Positions 23,205-31,995 of a stretch of 64,000 bases of DNA are shown piece by piece. The position numbers and the translations under genes are program-made. The notes under the pieces are model-generated. The model was not told where the DNA came from and did no database searches. It saw only the letters and a program-made list of their open reading frames with translations. Numbering within the stretch: position 1 is the stretch's first letter; every line of letters starts with the position of its first letter. The stretch lies in the NCBI RefSeq assembly GCF_024496085.1, contig NZ_CP101751.1, positions 2,976,001-3,040,000 on the forward strand, written 5' to 3'. The stretch comes from Flavobacterium cerinum (GTDB taxonomy: Bacteria; Bacteroidota; Bacteroidia; Flavobacteriales; Flavobacteriaceae).

Positions 23205-25232
23205 TTACAACAGACCGTTGTATTTGCGGATAAACCATTCTAAGGCAAGACTTACTATCAAGATGATCAATAGACCTTTCCAATCAATTAACGGCGACTG
23301 AGTAATCACAGCTTTTTGTACCGGAATATATTGTGGATTTTCAGCTAAAGCCTTTATTAGAGCATCAACCTGATTCGGATGATACATTTTTCCGTTAGTA
23401 TTAGCAGCCAATTGTGTTAATCGCGCTACATCCGGATTGACAAATTGTTTTTCAATTTCAAAATCCAGAACTTCAAAATTACCGCTATAAGAAGTTTTTG
23501 ATTCATTTTCTTTTACAACAAAGCTGTACTGCCCGGCCGCCAAACCATCAAGGTTTACTTTATACTCACTATTTCCTTTTAAGAAATCGTAATTCTTAAC
23601 AGCATTGGTCGCTTTATTTTTCACTTGTATCGTCAGACGCGCATTTTCATCAAACTCATAATTCTTATTAAAATACTGCGCCGTAATTTCGATTGTTTCA
23701 CCCGAATTATAAAAACTTTCATGCTGAACAACCAACGATTTTTTCAAGGCATTCGATGCCAGAAATTGTATCGTTTTATCAATAAAGATATCAAACTGTT
23801 CAAATGATTTTGTTTTCAAATGACTTTCAACACGCCATTTCCAAATATTTTCACCGAAAAGATAAGCACTCCTTTTTGCTCCGTTTTCAGCAAATACCAT
23901 TAGCGGATTACCGGATTTTATATTTCGGATTCTGGATTGTAGCAAAACATTGGCATTACCGGTAACCGTTATTGTTCCGAACGGATTTTGTAAAGGAGGC
24001 ATTTGCTCAAAGCCAATATTATCCAATGCAAAGGCATTAAATTGCGGATTAAAATCGGCTAAAAAATCTTCTTTCTGACTACCAACCCGAAACTGAACAG
24101 CTGACTGATATTGATTCAGTAAATTAAAATCGGTTTGTAATCCGGTGATAATCCAACTGTTTAACTGTGCGTTTTTATTTTGTTCCAACAGCTTTTTAAA
24201 GTCGGCATTGGGCTGATACAAAACCAACACATTGTAATCATTTAAATTGCTGATTTCATTAGGATTAACAATTGTTACTTTACGTTGTTGATTCGATTCA
24301 ACTGCCCGTTTTATAGCGCCTAAATCCGGATGATTTAACGAAGCAACTAAAGCAATTTCCGAACGCTGATCAATAACTTCAACCGCAAAGTTTTTGGTAT
24401 TATTGTATTTGTTTTTCTCGTTTTCTGCCGATGTGATTACAGCCTTATACGTTTGTACTCCTACTTTATCAGCATTTAATAATATCGAAACAGACTGCGC
24501 TTTTTTATTAGGTCCGAAGTTTACATTTTGCTTATAAACCGTTCCGTTTCCTTGCTGAATACTAAAAACAGCTGAAACATTTTTTGTTCCGCTATATTGT
24601 AAAAAAACTTCAACCGGGAATTTATTTTTCAGGAATGCATATTTATTCACATTCAACTGATTGATTTTCAAGTCTAAAAAGGTAGTAGTATCACCTAAAA
24701 TCAGCGGATAAACCGTTGTATTTTGCTGAAAACTAAAGACATAATCATTTCCTATCGTCTGATTTCCATCCGTTAACAATACAACCGGGTAATTCTGATT
24801 CCGATAAAATTGTTTTAAATTCTGAGCAACCAGATCAATATGCGTTTGCTTTCCGCTAAAATCCGGTTGTTTCCCTGTATTAAAACCGGCATCAAAAGAA
24901 TAAAGCTGAACATCATATTTTTCTTTTAAAGCACTATTGGTTGCTATTTTTTGAGAAAGAGTCAATGCCGGATTTTCCTGTTTTAATTCCTTTATAGACT
25001 GGGAATTATCTACAATGATCGGCAAAGGTGTTTTAATATCCTGATAGGTCTTTCGTGATATAACAGGATTGATCAGCAACACTAATATTGATAATATAGT
25101 CAGAAAACGTAAAAAAGTCAGAAACAGATAGATTTTCGATCTGTTTCCGACTTTATATAAGTATTGATAAAACGCTAAACCGAAAGCTATAACAGCGGCT
25201 AATATCAGCAATACAATCGTAGATACAGTCAT
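23205..25232 (-). CDS. Membrane-anchored von Willebrand factor A-like protein
   Basis: 675 residues. Two N-terminal hydrophobic helices (about 5-25 and 37-59) and one near the C-terminus (about 650-667) anchor a large periplasmic part. The A-domain starts at about residue 70 with a MIDAS-like DNSQS and continues to the second metal motif LLTDGNQT. The following region has Ig-like strands (Gln/Asn-rich) and a glutamine-amidotransferase-like stretch seen in related BatA-type proteins. The ATPase partner MoxR is not next door. Function is unknown; related genes lie with fabG in other Flavobacteriia. It starts 60 bp after fabG, so co-transcription is likely. Confidence 0.8.
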   Translation of the reverse strand: MTVSTIVLLILAAVIAFGLAFYQYLYKVGNRSKIYLFLTFLRFLTILSILVLLINPVISRKTYQDIKTPLPIIVDNSQSIKELKQENPALTLSQKIATNSALKEKYDVQLYSFDAGFNTGKQPDFSGKQTHIDLVAQNLKQFYRNQNYPVVLLTDGNQTIGNDYVFSFQQNTTVYPLILGDTTTFLDLKINQLNVNKYAFLKNKFPVEVFLQYSGTKNVSAVFSIQQGNGTVYKQNVNFGPNKKAQSVSILLNADKVGVQTYKAVITSAENEKNKYNNTKNFAVEVIDQRSEIALVASLNHPDLGAIKRAVESNQQRKVTIVNPNEISNLNDYNVLVLYQPNADFKKLLEQNKNAQLNSWIITGLQTDFNLLNQYQSAVQFRVGSQKEDFLADFNPQFNAFALDNIGFEQMPPLQNPFGTITVTGNANVLLQSRIRNIKSGNPLMVFAENGAKRSAYLFGENIWKWRVESHLKTKSFEQFDIFIDKTIQFLASNALKKSLVVQHESFYNSGETIEITAQYFNKNYEFDENARLTIQVKNKATNAVKNYDFLKGNSEYKVNLDGLAAGQYSFVVKENESKTSYSGNFEVLDFEIEKQFVNPDVARLTQLAANTNGKMYHPNQVDALIKALAENPQYIPVQKAVITQSPLIDWKGLLIILIVSLALEWFIRKYNGLL

Positions 25233-25292
25233 TATAATTTCAGTGTATTAATCTTTTAATTTTAAGCGCTTTACTATTATTTATCTAAATTA

Positions 25293-26039
25293 TTATGTTA
25301 ACATTCCTCCGTCAACATTCAACACCTGACCGGTTACATAAGCACTCATGTCTGATGCCAAGAAAACGCAAGCATTTGCTACATCTTCAGGAGATCCGCC
25401 TCTTTTCAACGGAATATTTTCGCGCCATCCTTTTACTACATCTTCATTCAGTTTTGCTGTCATTTCCGTTTCAATAAAGCCCGGAGCAATTACGTTACAA
25501 CGAATATTACGAGAACCTAATTCTAATGCAACAGATTTAGAAAAACCGATAACTCCCGCTTTTGAAGCCGCATAGTTTGTTTGACCTGCATTTCCTTTTA
25601 CTCCTACTACTGAACTCATGTTAATGATAGAACCGGCACGGTTTTTCAACATAATTCGCTGAACGGCTTTCGTCATATTAAAAACCGATTTTAAATTTAC
25701 GTCAATAACGCTGTCGAAATCTTCTTCCGAAATACGCATTAAAAGGTTATCTTTTGTTATTCCCGCATTATTGATCAGGATATCCACGTTTCCGAATTCT
25801 GCAATTACGTCATCAACCAATTTTTGCGCTTCATTAAAATCAGCTGCATTTGACTGATAGCCTTTTGCTTTTACGCCCAAAGCCGATAATTCGTTTTCCA
25901 AAGCTTTCGCTGCTTCGGCAGAAGCACTATAAGTAAAAGCTACATTAGCACCTTGTTTAGCAAATACTTCAGCAATTCCTCTTCCGATTCCTCTACTCGC
26001 TCCTGTGATGATTGCGGTTTTTCCTTCCAGTAATTTCAT
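25293..26039 (-). CDS. fabG: 3-oxoacyl-[acyl-carrier-protein] reductase
   Basis: 248 residues, classic short-chain dehydrogenase. It reduces beta-ketoacyl-ACP with NADPH in fatty acid elongation. The cofactor motif TGASRGIGRGIA begins at residue 12. The NNAG motif is at 90-93, and the catalytic Ser142 (or Ser143), Tyr156 and Lys160 (YAASK) are all present. The C-terminal VTGQVLNVDGGM is typical of FabG. It is first in a two-gene unit with the vWA protein, and its start lies 36 bp from a good -7 element. Confidence 0.93.
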   Translation of the reverse strand: MKLLEGKTAIITGASRGIGRGIAEVFAKQGANVAFTYSASAEAAKALENELSALGVKAKGYQSNAADFNEAQKLVDDVIAEFGNVDILINNAGITKDNLLMRISEEDFDSVIDVNLKSVFNMTKAVQRIMLKNRAGSIINMSSVVGVKGNAGQTNYAASKAGVIGFSKSVALELGSRNIRCNVIAPGFIETEMTAKLNEDVVKGWRENIPLKRGGSPEDVANACVFLASDMSAYVTGQVLNVDGGMLT

Positions 26040-26074
26040 ATTTAAGATTAAGTTTGTTTATTTGAAATAAGTAA

Positions 26075-26082
26075 CAAATATA
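26075..26082 (-). promoter_or_regulatory. -7 element for fabG
   Basis: TATATTTG on the minus strand matches TAnnTTTG exactly, 36 bp upstream of the fabG ATG. Confidence 0.55.
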
Positions 26083-26114
26083 ACAATTCGGTTTTTAATC
26101 CGTTCCTTATGTTG

Positions 26115-27437
26115 CTAAACTTTAAAGAATTTATTAGCTAATCGGTCCCAGAACCTACTGTAGATCGCAATCAGTGTAAACAGAAACAGAAATAATACAT
26201 ACCAGGCGTTTCCGATCAAATCCAAAAAGCCTAGTTTTCCTCCGGCAAAACTCAGCAATAGTAATACTTGTGCGCCATATGGTAATATTCCCTGAACTAC
26301 ACATGAAAAGATATCCAGTATTGTTGCTGTCTTACGGGAACTCAAATGATATTCATCGTTAATCTCTTTTGCAATGCTTCCGGTAATCACAATCGACACT
26401 GTATTATTGGCAATGGCCAGATTTACAAAACTAACCAACGCACCGATACCCAATTGCGCTGATCTTTTACTTTTAATCCGGGCTTTTACCGTACGCAACA
26501 CATAATGAATTCCTCCTGCCTGTTCTACCAATGCGGCCAATCCGCCGGTTAACATCGATAACAGAAAGATATCCGTCATACTAAGAAATCCGTCGTAAAT
26601 GATTTTTGTAAAATCAAGTAACGGAAAATCATTCCCCAGTAAACCAATAATTCCGGCAACTACAATTCCGGTCAAAAGCGTGACAAAAACATTCAATCCG
26701 GCTACAGCCAAAACAATCACCAATAGATAAGGTAAAAGACTAATCCATTCGTAATTCCCTTTTTCGATGACAACCGCTGTCGTTTCGCCGCTAAATCCGA
26801 AAAACAATAACACTAAAACGGTAATAATAGCTGCCGGCAAGGCAATAAACAGGTTTACTTTAAATTTATCTTTCATTTCACAACCTAATGACTGTGTTGC
26901 TGCGATCGTGGTATCGGAAATAATGGACAAGTTGTCTCCTAACATGGCACCACCTAATAATGATCCGCAAATTAAAGGTAATGAAGCTCCGCTTTTATCG
27001 GCCAGACTTACAGCAATTGGTCCTAATGCTACAATTGCTCCTACAGAAGTTCCGGTTGCTGTTGATAAAAATGAAGCAATCAGAAAGATGCCCAACGGAA
27101 AATATTCGGCATTAATATGATTAATTCCAAGATTCACGACTGATTCAACACCTCCCATTGCTTTGGTTACACTGGCAAAAGCACCGGCCAATAGATAAAT
27201 AAGACACATGGTCATAATTTTACTATCACCACAACCTTTAATCAGAGTATCCACTTTATCTGACACAGATGGTTTGAACAACAAAAATGCCGCGATAATA
27301 CCGGTTATAACGGCTACCGGTGACGGAAAGGCATAAAAGTCATCCAACAGGATACCGGCTCCTAAAAAAGTAATAATAAATACGAAGAACGGCAGTAAAG
27401 CCAAGGCACTGCCTTTTGTTTTTGATTTTTTCATCAT
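26115..27437 (-). CDS. NhaC-family transporter, probable methionine transporter (MetT-like)
   Basis: 440 residues with about 11 hydrophobic helices. Family motifs include ATGTSVGAIVALGPIAV, GGAMLGDNLSIISDTTIAA and the C-terminal ANNTVSIVITGSIAKEI. By fold it is a Na+/H+ antiporter of the NhaC superfamily. Its leader, however, carries a SAM-type riboswitch at 27528-27590. The NhaC superfamily includes MetT, a methionine transporter under SAM control in other bacteria. I therefore infer methionine uptake rather than sodium-proton exchange. Specificity is not proven by the protein sequence alone. It is monocistronic. Confidence 0.82.
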   Translation of the reverse strand: MMKKSKTKGSALALLPFFVFIITFLGAGILLDDFYAFPSPVAVITGIIAAFLLFKPSVSDKVDTLIKGCGDSKIMTMCLIYLLAGAFASVTKAMGGVESVVNLGINHINAEYFPLGIFLIASFLSTATGTSVGAIVALGPIAVSLADKSGASLPLICGSLLGGAMLGDNLSIISDTTIAATQSLGCEMKDKFKVNLFIALPAAIITVLVLLFFGFSGETTAVVIEKGNYEWISLLPYLLVIVLAVAGLNVFVTLLTGIVVAGIIGLLGNDFPLLDFTKIIYDGFLSMTDIFLLSMLTGGLAALVEQAGGIHYVLRTVKARIKSKRSAQLGIGALVSFVNLAIANNTVSIVITGSIAKEINDEYHLSSRKTATILDIFSCVVQGILPYGAQVLLLLSFAGGKLGFLDLIGNAWYVLFLFLFTLIAIYSRFWDRLANKFFKV

Positions 27438-27527
27438 CGATTGCTTAAAAAATTAAAGCTCACGTGACAAGCAAAACCGAACCAGAAAGTAAGTGTGTAA
27501 AAACAACATTTTTTCCAACAGGATTGG

Positions 27528-27590
27528 CTTATCGTTTTAGCACCTTGCTTGTTGTTGCAGGTTGCTATCTCTTATGAGATTCGTGATAAC
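27528..27590 (-). promoter_or_regulatory. Compact SAM-I-like riboswitch aptamer
   Basis: On the minus strand the RNA reads P1 UUAUC (27585-27589) pairing with GAUAA (27529-27533), then a short P2 AUCUC-AUAA-GAGAU, then P3 beginning UAGCAACCUGC and ending GCAAGGUGCUAAAA. AGCAACC/GGUGCU is the SAM-binding internal loop of the S-box family. The P2 kink-turn, the P2 pseudoknot and the P4 hairpin of canonical SAM-I are absent. It lies about 90 nt before the transporter ATG, so SAM probably represses this gene. Confidence 0.72.
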
Positions 27591-27726
27591 TGTGGCAAAT
27601 ATAGTTCTTTTTTTATTATTTTATCACTAAAATCAATCGGATCGTGATTTTTAATCATTCCGCAACCGTTTTAACAACTTTATACAGGAATTGACAGTAT
27701 ATTCATTTTTTAGTACTTTAGCTTCT

Positions 27727-28263
27727 ATGTCACCAATCGATCAACTTAACACGCTTCTTACTCAAAATCACCTTTGGGAAACTGAAACCGTTTACAAAAG
27801 GAATGCATATCTGATAACTAAAGGCAATCAGGATGCTTCCGTTTTTTTTATTGTTGACGGTAGTGTCCGGGTTTATACTATTGATAAAGAGGACGAAAAT
27901 ACGATACGATTTGGCTATAAAAACTCATTTGTCACCGCGATTGATTGTTTTTTTACGGATAATCCAACCCAATTTTACATTCAGGCTTTAAAAAAGACCA
28001 CTGTTAAAGTTATTTCTAAAAAGATATTACTTGATTTTATTCAAAGTGATAAGCAATTACTCCAATTATGGAATACCATTTTAGGTCAATTGATCATTCA
28101 ACAAATGGAACGGGAAAGGGATTTATTAATGACTTCTCCAGTTGATCGGTATAAAAGTGTTCTAAAACGCAGTCCACAGGTATTTCAGGAAATTCCGGAT
28201 AAATATATTGCATCTTATCTGCGAATGACAGCCGAGACATTGTCAAGAATTAAAAAATCTTGA
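27727..28263 (+). CDS. Crp/Fnr-family transcriptional regulator
   Basis: 178 residues from the ATG at 27727. An in-frame ATG at 27691 adds 12 residues and cannot be excluded, but the text between them looks like a short promoter/leader. The cyclic-nucleotide-binding-like domain (about residues 10-115) has VFFIVDGSVRVYT and the C-terminal helix-turn-helix has IPDKYIASYLRMTAETLSRI. The family usually senses small effectors; the cAMP-contact Arg/Ser motif is not preserved, so the ligand is unknown. It is a single gene, followed by a DinB protein. Confidence 0.88.
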   Translation: MSPIDQLNTLLTQNHLWETETVYKRNAYLITKGNQDASVFFIVDGSVRVYTIDKEDENTIRFGYKNSFVTAIDCFFTDNPTQFYIQALKKTTVKVISKKILLDFIQSDKQLLQLWNTILGQLIIQQMERERDLLMTSPVDRYKSVLKRSPQVFQEIPDKYIASYLRMTAETLSRIKKS

Positions 28264-28321
28264 TTCCGGTCAATTTTTTTGTGTCGGACAACCTCGAATT
28301 TTGCAGTAAATAATTCTAATT

Positions 28322-28858
28322 ATGGAAACCAAACAAATACTGGACGAGCTGACCCGAATAACTTTATACAATATTGAAGTGGCTAATTCTTTTAAAAACC
28401 TGGACTTACAAAAACTAAACCGGCGATCATCAACAACCAGTTGGAGTATCTTAGAATGCATTGAACATCTGAATCGATATGGTGATTTTTATATTCCGGA
28501 ATTAAATTATCGCATAACAAATGCCCGTTATACACAACCGACATTACAATACAAACCGGGTTTATTGGGCGGTTATTTTGCGAGAATGATGAAAGCTGAA
28601 AATCCGACTAAGATAAAATCTTTAAAAAACTATAATCCAATCGGTAGTCAACTGGATCATCAGGTGCTGACAATTTTCATTTCTCAACAGGAAGCTTTAC
28701 TTCTTTGCCTTGATAAAGCCCGTCATATCAATCTGATAAAAAACAAAACGGCTATTAGTATCAGTAAATTAATCCGTTTGCAATTGGGCGATACTTTTTC
28801 ATTCCTGATTTATCACAACGAACGTCATATCAAACAGGCGCTACGGGTTCATTCCTAA
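28322..28858 (+). CDS. DinB-family protein
   Basis: 178 residues, a four-helix bundle of the DinB/YfiT superfamily. The sequence SWSILECIEHLNRYGDFYIP carries the first metal-binding His in HLN. Near the C-terminus FLIYHNERHIKQALRV carries the second His pair (HNERH). These His residues bind a divalent metal in the family. Some members are thiol transferases or bacillithiol-dependent enzymes, but no role is known for this one. It lies 58 bp after a Crp/Fnr regulator on the same strand and may be co-expressed. A cluster of palindromes follows. Confidence 0.85.
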   Translation: METKQILDELTRITLYNIEVANSFKNLDLQKLNRRSSTTSWSILECIEHLNRYGDFYIPELNYRITNARYTQPTLQYKPGLLGGYFARMMKAENPTKIKSLKNYNPIGSQLDHQVLTIFISQQEALLLCLDKARHINLIKNKTAISISKLIRLQLGDTFSFLIYHNERHIKQALRVHS

Positions 28859-29002
28859 ACCTGACAGGTTTCGAAATCAATAAAGTTAACAGGTATATCA
28901 GCAATGCGAAATCAAAAACCTGACAGGTTTATTAGCAATCTAGTAAAGACCTGTCAGGTTTATGTAGGTTTATTAGCAATCTAGTAAAGGCCGTCAGGTT
29001 TA
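28857..29002. repeat. Cluster of ACCTGACAGGT palindromes with an internal duplication
   Basis: AAACCTGACAGGTTT occurs at 28857-28871 and 28916-28930, a variant ACCTGTCAGGT at 28949-28959, and a degenerate copy at 28990-29000. AGGTTTATTAGCAATCTAG is duplicated at 28926 and 28966. The palindromic units resemble REP-type intergenic repeats of Bacteroidota and lie between convergent genes. Confidence 0.75.
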
Positions 29003-29008
29003 ATAAAA

Positions 29009-29033
29009 AAAGCTGACTTTGTAAGGCAGCTTT
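29009..29033 (-). terminator. Terminator of sucD
   Basis: AAAGCTG (29009-29015) pairs with CAGCTTT (29027-29033), with A/T-rich flanks on the minus-strand exit. Confidence 0.7.
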
Positions 29034-29058
29034 AATATTTATGATGATTCGGAATTAA

Positions 29059-29931
29059 TTATCCTAATACTTCTTTTACTTTTTTACCGATTTCAGCAGG
29101 AGAATCAACTACGTGAATACCGTTTTCTCTCATGATACGTTTTTTAGCTTCAGCTGTATCATCAGCACCACCAACGATAGCACCGGCGTGTCCCATTGTT
29201 CTTCCTTTCGGAGCTGTTTCACCAGCGATAAATCCGATTACCGGTTTACGGTTACCGTCCGCTTTGATCCAACGTGCTGCATCAGCTTCTAATTGTCCGC
29301 CGATTTCACCGATCATGATGATACATTCTGTTTCAGGATCGTTCATTAATAATTCTACTGCTTCTTTAGTTGTTGTTCCGATGATCGGGTCACCACCAAT
29401 TCCAATAGCAGTTGTGATACCTAGACCTTGTTTTACAACCTGATCAGCTGCTTCATAAGTTAATGTACCTGATTTAGAAACGATACCAACAGTTCCTTTT
29501 TTGAAAACAAATCCTGGCATGATACCTACTTTAGCTTCACCCGGAGTGATAACTCCCGGACAGTTAGGCCCTACCAAACGACAGTCTCTGTGTTTAATAT
29601 AATCATAAGCTTTGATCATATCTGCAACCGGAATACCTTCAGTAATTGTAATAATTACTTTAATACCCGCATCAGCAGCTTCCATAATTGCATCCGCTGC
29701 AAAAGCCGGCGGAACGAAAATAATTGTTGTATCAGCACCGGCCTGGTCTACTGCATCTTTAACCGTGTTGAAAACCGGACGATCTAAATGCGTTGTACCT
29801 CCTTTACCCGGAGTAACACCACCTACAACATTACTTCCATATTCAATCATTTGTGTAGCATGGAATGTTCCTTCACTACCTGTAAATCCTTGAACAATTA
29901 TTTTAGAATCTTTATTTACTAAAACACTCAT
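29059..29931 (-). CDS. sucD: Succinyl-CoA synthetase alpha subunit
   Basis: 290 residues, standard. It binds CoA and carries the phosphohistidine in the ADP/GDP-forming succinate-CoA ligase of the TCA cycle. The CoA-binding Rossmann part has [18 protein letters not shown], and the phosphorylated His is His248 in [32 protein letters not shown] and the [11 protein letters not shown] loop are conserved. No sucC lies beside it, as is common in Flavobacteriia, where the subunits are separated. It is a single gene with its own terminator. Confidence 0.97.
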   Translation of the reverse strand: MSVLVNKDSKIIVQGFTGSEGTFHATQMIEYGSNVVGGVTPGKGGTTHLDRPVFNTVKDAVDQAGADTTIIFVPPAFAADAIMEAADAGIKVIITITEGIPVADMIKAYDYIKHRDCRLVGPNCPGVITPGEAKVGIMPGFVFKKGTVGIVSKSGTLTYEAADQVVKQGLGITTAIGIGGDPIIGTTTKEAVELLMNDPETECIIMIGEIGGQLEADAARWIKADGNRKPVIGFIAGETAPKGRTMGHAGAIVGGADDTAEAKKRIMRENGIHVVDSPAEIGKKVKEVLG

Positions 29932-30040
29932 GATATTTTTTTTATATTATTTTTAAAAACTGTGTTGCAAAAATAGGGTTTTGAACGTAATCGAAGAAAG
30001 TTTTTTCAAACTTTTATCGGCTATTTTTTATTTTTTTCGT

Positions 30041-30400
30041 CTAACTCAACTGGCTCATCTGATAAACCTTATAAAGCCTGTTATCCTTTAGTTCACAGAT
30101 AACCATAAAATGGGCTAAAACGAGTTCTTCATTGGGATTTTCAATTGGCGATACATAATGGGTGTAATTCACTGATACCAGATGATTTTCTTCCAAAATA
30201 TGACTGATTTCAATCCTTGAAGCGATATACGATTTACTTAATTCTGTTGCCAGTTCCAGTAAATCCTGTTTATCAAGTTGTAAAAAACCTTTGGAACTAT
30301 GCCAGTTAAAGCTGATTTCATCATGCAAAAAATCTTCCATTAAAGTTTTATTTAAAGGACCATTCGATTGATAAAATGCTTTAACCAGTTCTTTACTCAT
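30041..30400 (-). CDS. NTF2-like (SnoaL-type) protein
   Basis: 119 residues. The pattern is a helix (LVKAFYQSNGPLNKTLMEDF) followed by a strand-rich half (HLVSVNYTHYVSPIEN, LVLAHFMVICELKDNRLYKV), the cone-shaped NTF2 fold used by many small enzymes and binding proteins. No catalytic residues can be assigned. It overlaps the upstream lpxD paralog by 8 bp, so it is the last gene of the lipid A/efp operon. A role there is unknown. Confidence 0.78.
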   Translation of the reverse strand: MSKELVKAFYQSNGPLNKTLMEDFLHDEISFNWHSSKGFLQLDKQDLLELATELSKSYIASRIEISHILEENHLVSVNYTHYVSPIENPNEELVLAHFMVICELKDNRLYKVYQMSQLS

Positions 30401-31331
30401 TTTTATTAATTTGTGTTAGAATTTGCGGTATTTTTTTCACATAAGCCAACTGTTTCAATTTTTCCCTTGACTCTTCAGCCGGATAACCGAAATAGACTTT
30501 TCCTCCTTCTAACGATTTTGAAACTCCGGATTGTGCCAATACGACTGCTTTTTCTCCAATCGTAATACCACTTGTTGTCCCAACTTGTCCCCAAAGTGTT
30601 ACTTCATCTTCAATAATCACACATCCGGCAATTCCGGTTTGTGCCGCTATAAGACATTTTTTACCGATTACGGTATCATGTCCGATATGCACCTGATTAT
30701 CAATTTTAGCACCTTCACGAATAGTCGTATCACCGGTAACCCCTCTGTCAATAGTGCACAAAGCACCGATTCCGACATTGCTCTCGATTACTACGCGACC
30801 GCAGGAAACCAACTGATCAAAACCTTCCGGACGTTTTTTATAGTAAAATGCATCAGCTCCTAAAATACTTCCGGCATGAATAATAACATTATCGCCGATA
30901 ACTGTGTCATCGTATAAAGTAACATTCGGATGAATCAGACAGTTTTTACCGATTACTACATTATTTCCGATAAAACAATTGGGTTGGATAATTGTTCCTT
31001 CACCAATAATTGCAGTATCTGAAATAGCAGCATTCGTTGCGCGAAACGGTTTAAAGTGACGGGATAATTTATTAAAATCACGGAACGGATCATCTGATAA
31101 TAGTAAAGCTTTCCCTTCCGGGCAATCGACTTCTTTATTAATCAGAACAATGGTTGCCGCCGATTGTAATGCTTTATCGTAGTATTTCGGGTGATCTACA
31201 AAAACAATATCACCCGGTTCAACTACATGGATCTCGTTCATTCCCAAAACCGGAAAATCGGCATCACCTATATATTTACAATCGATTATTGCAGCGATTT
31301 CACTTAAAGTATATGCTTTTGTAAACTTCAT
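30393..31331 (-). CDS. LpxD-like acyltransferase, second copy
   Basis: 312 residues from the ATG at 31331. A frame with 14 extra residues runs over the spacer after efp and is not chosen. The N-terminal uridine-binding domain (MKFTKAYTLSEIAAIIDCKY) is followed by left-handed beta-helix hexapeptide repeats. The catalytic His is in DNQVHIGHDTVIG, and YFGYPAEESREKLKQ ends the helix. It resembles UDP-3-O-acylglucosamine N-acyltransferase but differs from the second copy at 34201 by being shorter in the C-terminus. Paralogs of this kind are regular in Flavobacteriia, so the acyl or sugar substrate may differ. It is the fifth gene of the operon. Confidence 0.85.
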   Translation of the reverse strand: MKFTKAYTLSEIAAIIDCKYIGDADFPVLGMNEIHVVEPGDIVFVDHPKYYDKALQSAATIVLINKEVDCPEGKALLLSDDPFRDFNKLSRHFKPFRATNAAISDTAIIGEGTIIQPNCFIGNNVVIGKNCLIHPNVTLYDDTVIGDNVIIHAGSILGADAFYYKKRPEGFDQLVSCGRVVIESNVGIGALCTIDRGVTGDTTIREGAKIDNQVHIGHDTVIGKKCLIAAQTGIAGCVIIEDEVTLWGQVGTTSGITIGEKAVVLAQSGVSKSLEGGKVYFGYPAEESREKLKQLAYVKKIPQILTQINKNE

Positions 31332-31386
31332 AATAAGCTTAAGATAAAATTGGGCAATAAAACTATTGCCCAATGAAGATAAATTA

Positions 31387-31953
31387 TTATTCTTTTACTC
31401 GTTCCATATAGGATCCGGTAGCGGTATCAATTTTAATTTTGTCACCTTCGTTGATAAACAAAGGAACGTTAATAGAAGCACCCGTTTCTACTTTTGCCGG
31501 TTTAGTAGCATTTGTAGCGGTATTTCCTTTAACTCCCGGTTCTGCATAAGTTACTTCTAAAACAACAGAAGCCGGCATATCAACTGATAATGGCAAATCA
31601 GTTTCTGTATTGATCTGAACCATTACGTTTTCACCTTCTTTTAATAAATCCGGAGCATCCAGAATGTCTTTATTTAATGCGATTTGTTCATACGTTTCAA
31701 CATTCATAAAGTGAAAATCATTTCCTTCCGCATATAAAAACTGGAATTTATGTGTTTCTACCCGAACCACTTCAATTTTATGTCCTGCCGAAAATGTATT
31801 GTCCAATACTTTACCATTGGTTACACTTTTCAATTTCGTTCTTACAAATGCAGGTCCTTTTCCTGGTTTTACGTGTAAAAATTCAACAATTTTATAAATA
31901 TCATTATTGAACTTGATACATAGTCCGTTTCTAATATCAGCTGTACTCGCCAT
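31387..31953 (-). CDS. efp: Elongation factor P
   Basis: 188 residues, three beta-barrel domains. It binds stalled ribosomes between E and P sites and helps make bonds at polyproline runs. The tip loop FLHVKPGKGPAFVRT carries Lys32, the residue modified in other bacteria; the modifying genes are not seen here. It sits between lpxA and the second lpxD-like gene in the same operon. Domain III ends in TATGSYMERVKE. Length and motifs are fully typical. Confidence 0.96.
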   Translation of the reverse strand: MASTADIRNGLCIKFNNDIYKIVEFLHVKPGKGPAFVRTKLKSVTNGKVLDNTFSAGHKIEVVRVETHKFQFLYAEGNDFHFMNVETYEQIALNKDILDAPDLLKEGENVMVQINTETDLPLSVDMPASVVLEVTYAEPGVKGNTATNATKPAKVETGASINVPLFINEGDKIKIDTATGSYMERVKE

Positions 31954-31995
31954 TTTTATTTGTTTATTTTATTTAAAAATCTGTTTGCTTACTTA

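Noticed and set aside
27438..27690. Na+ or Li+ riboswitch before the NhaC-family gene
   Set aside because: The core AGCAACC/GGUGCU and UUAUC/GAUAA elements fit the SAM class; I do not see the conserved cores of the ion riboswitches.
29132..29893. Plus-strand frames over sucD
   Set aside because: They lie opposite a fully conserved sucD and have no family resemblance.
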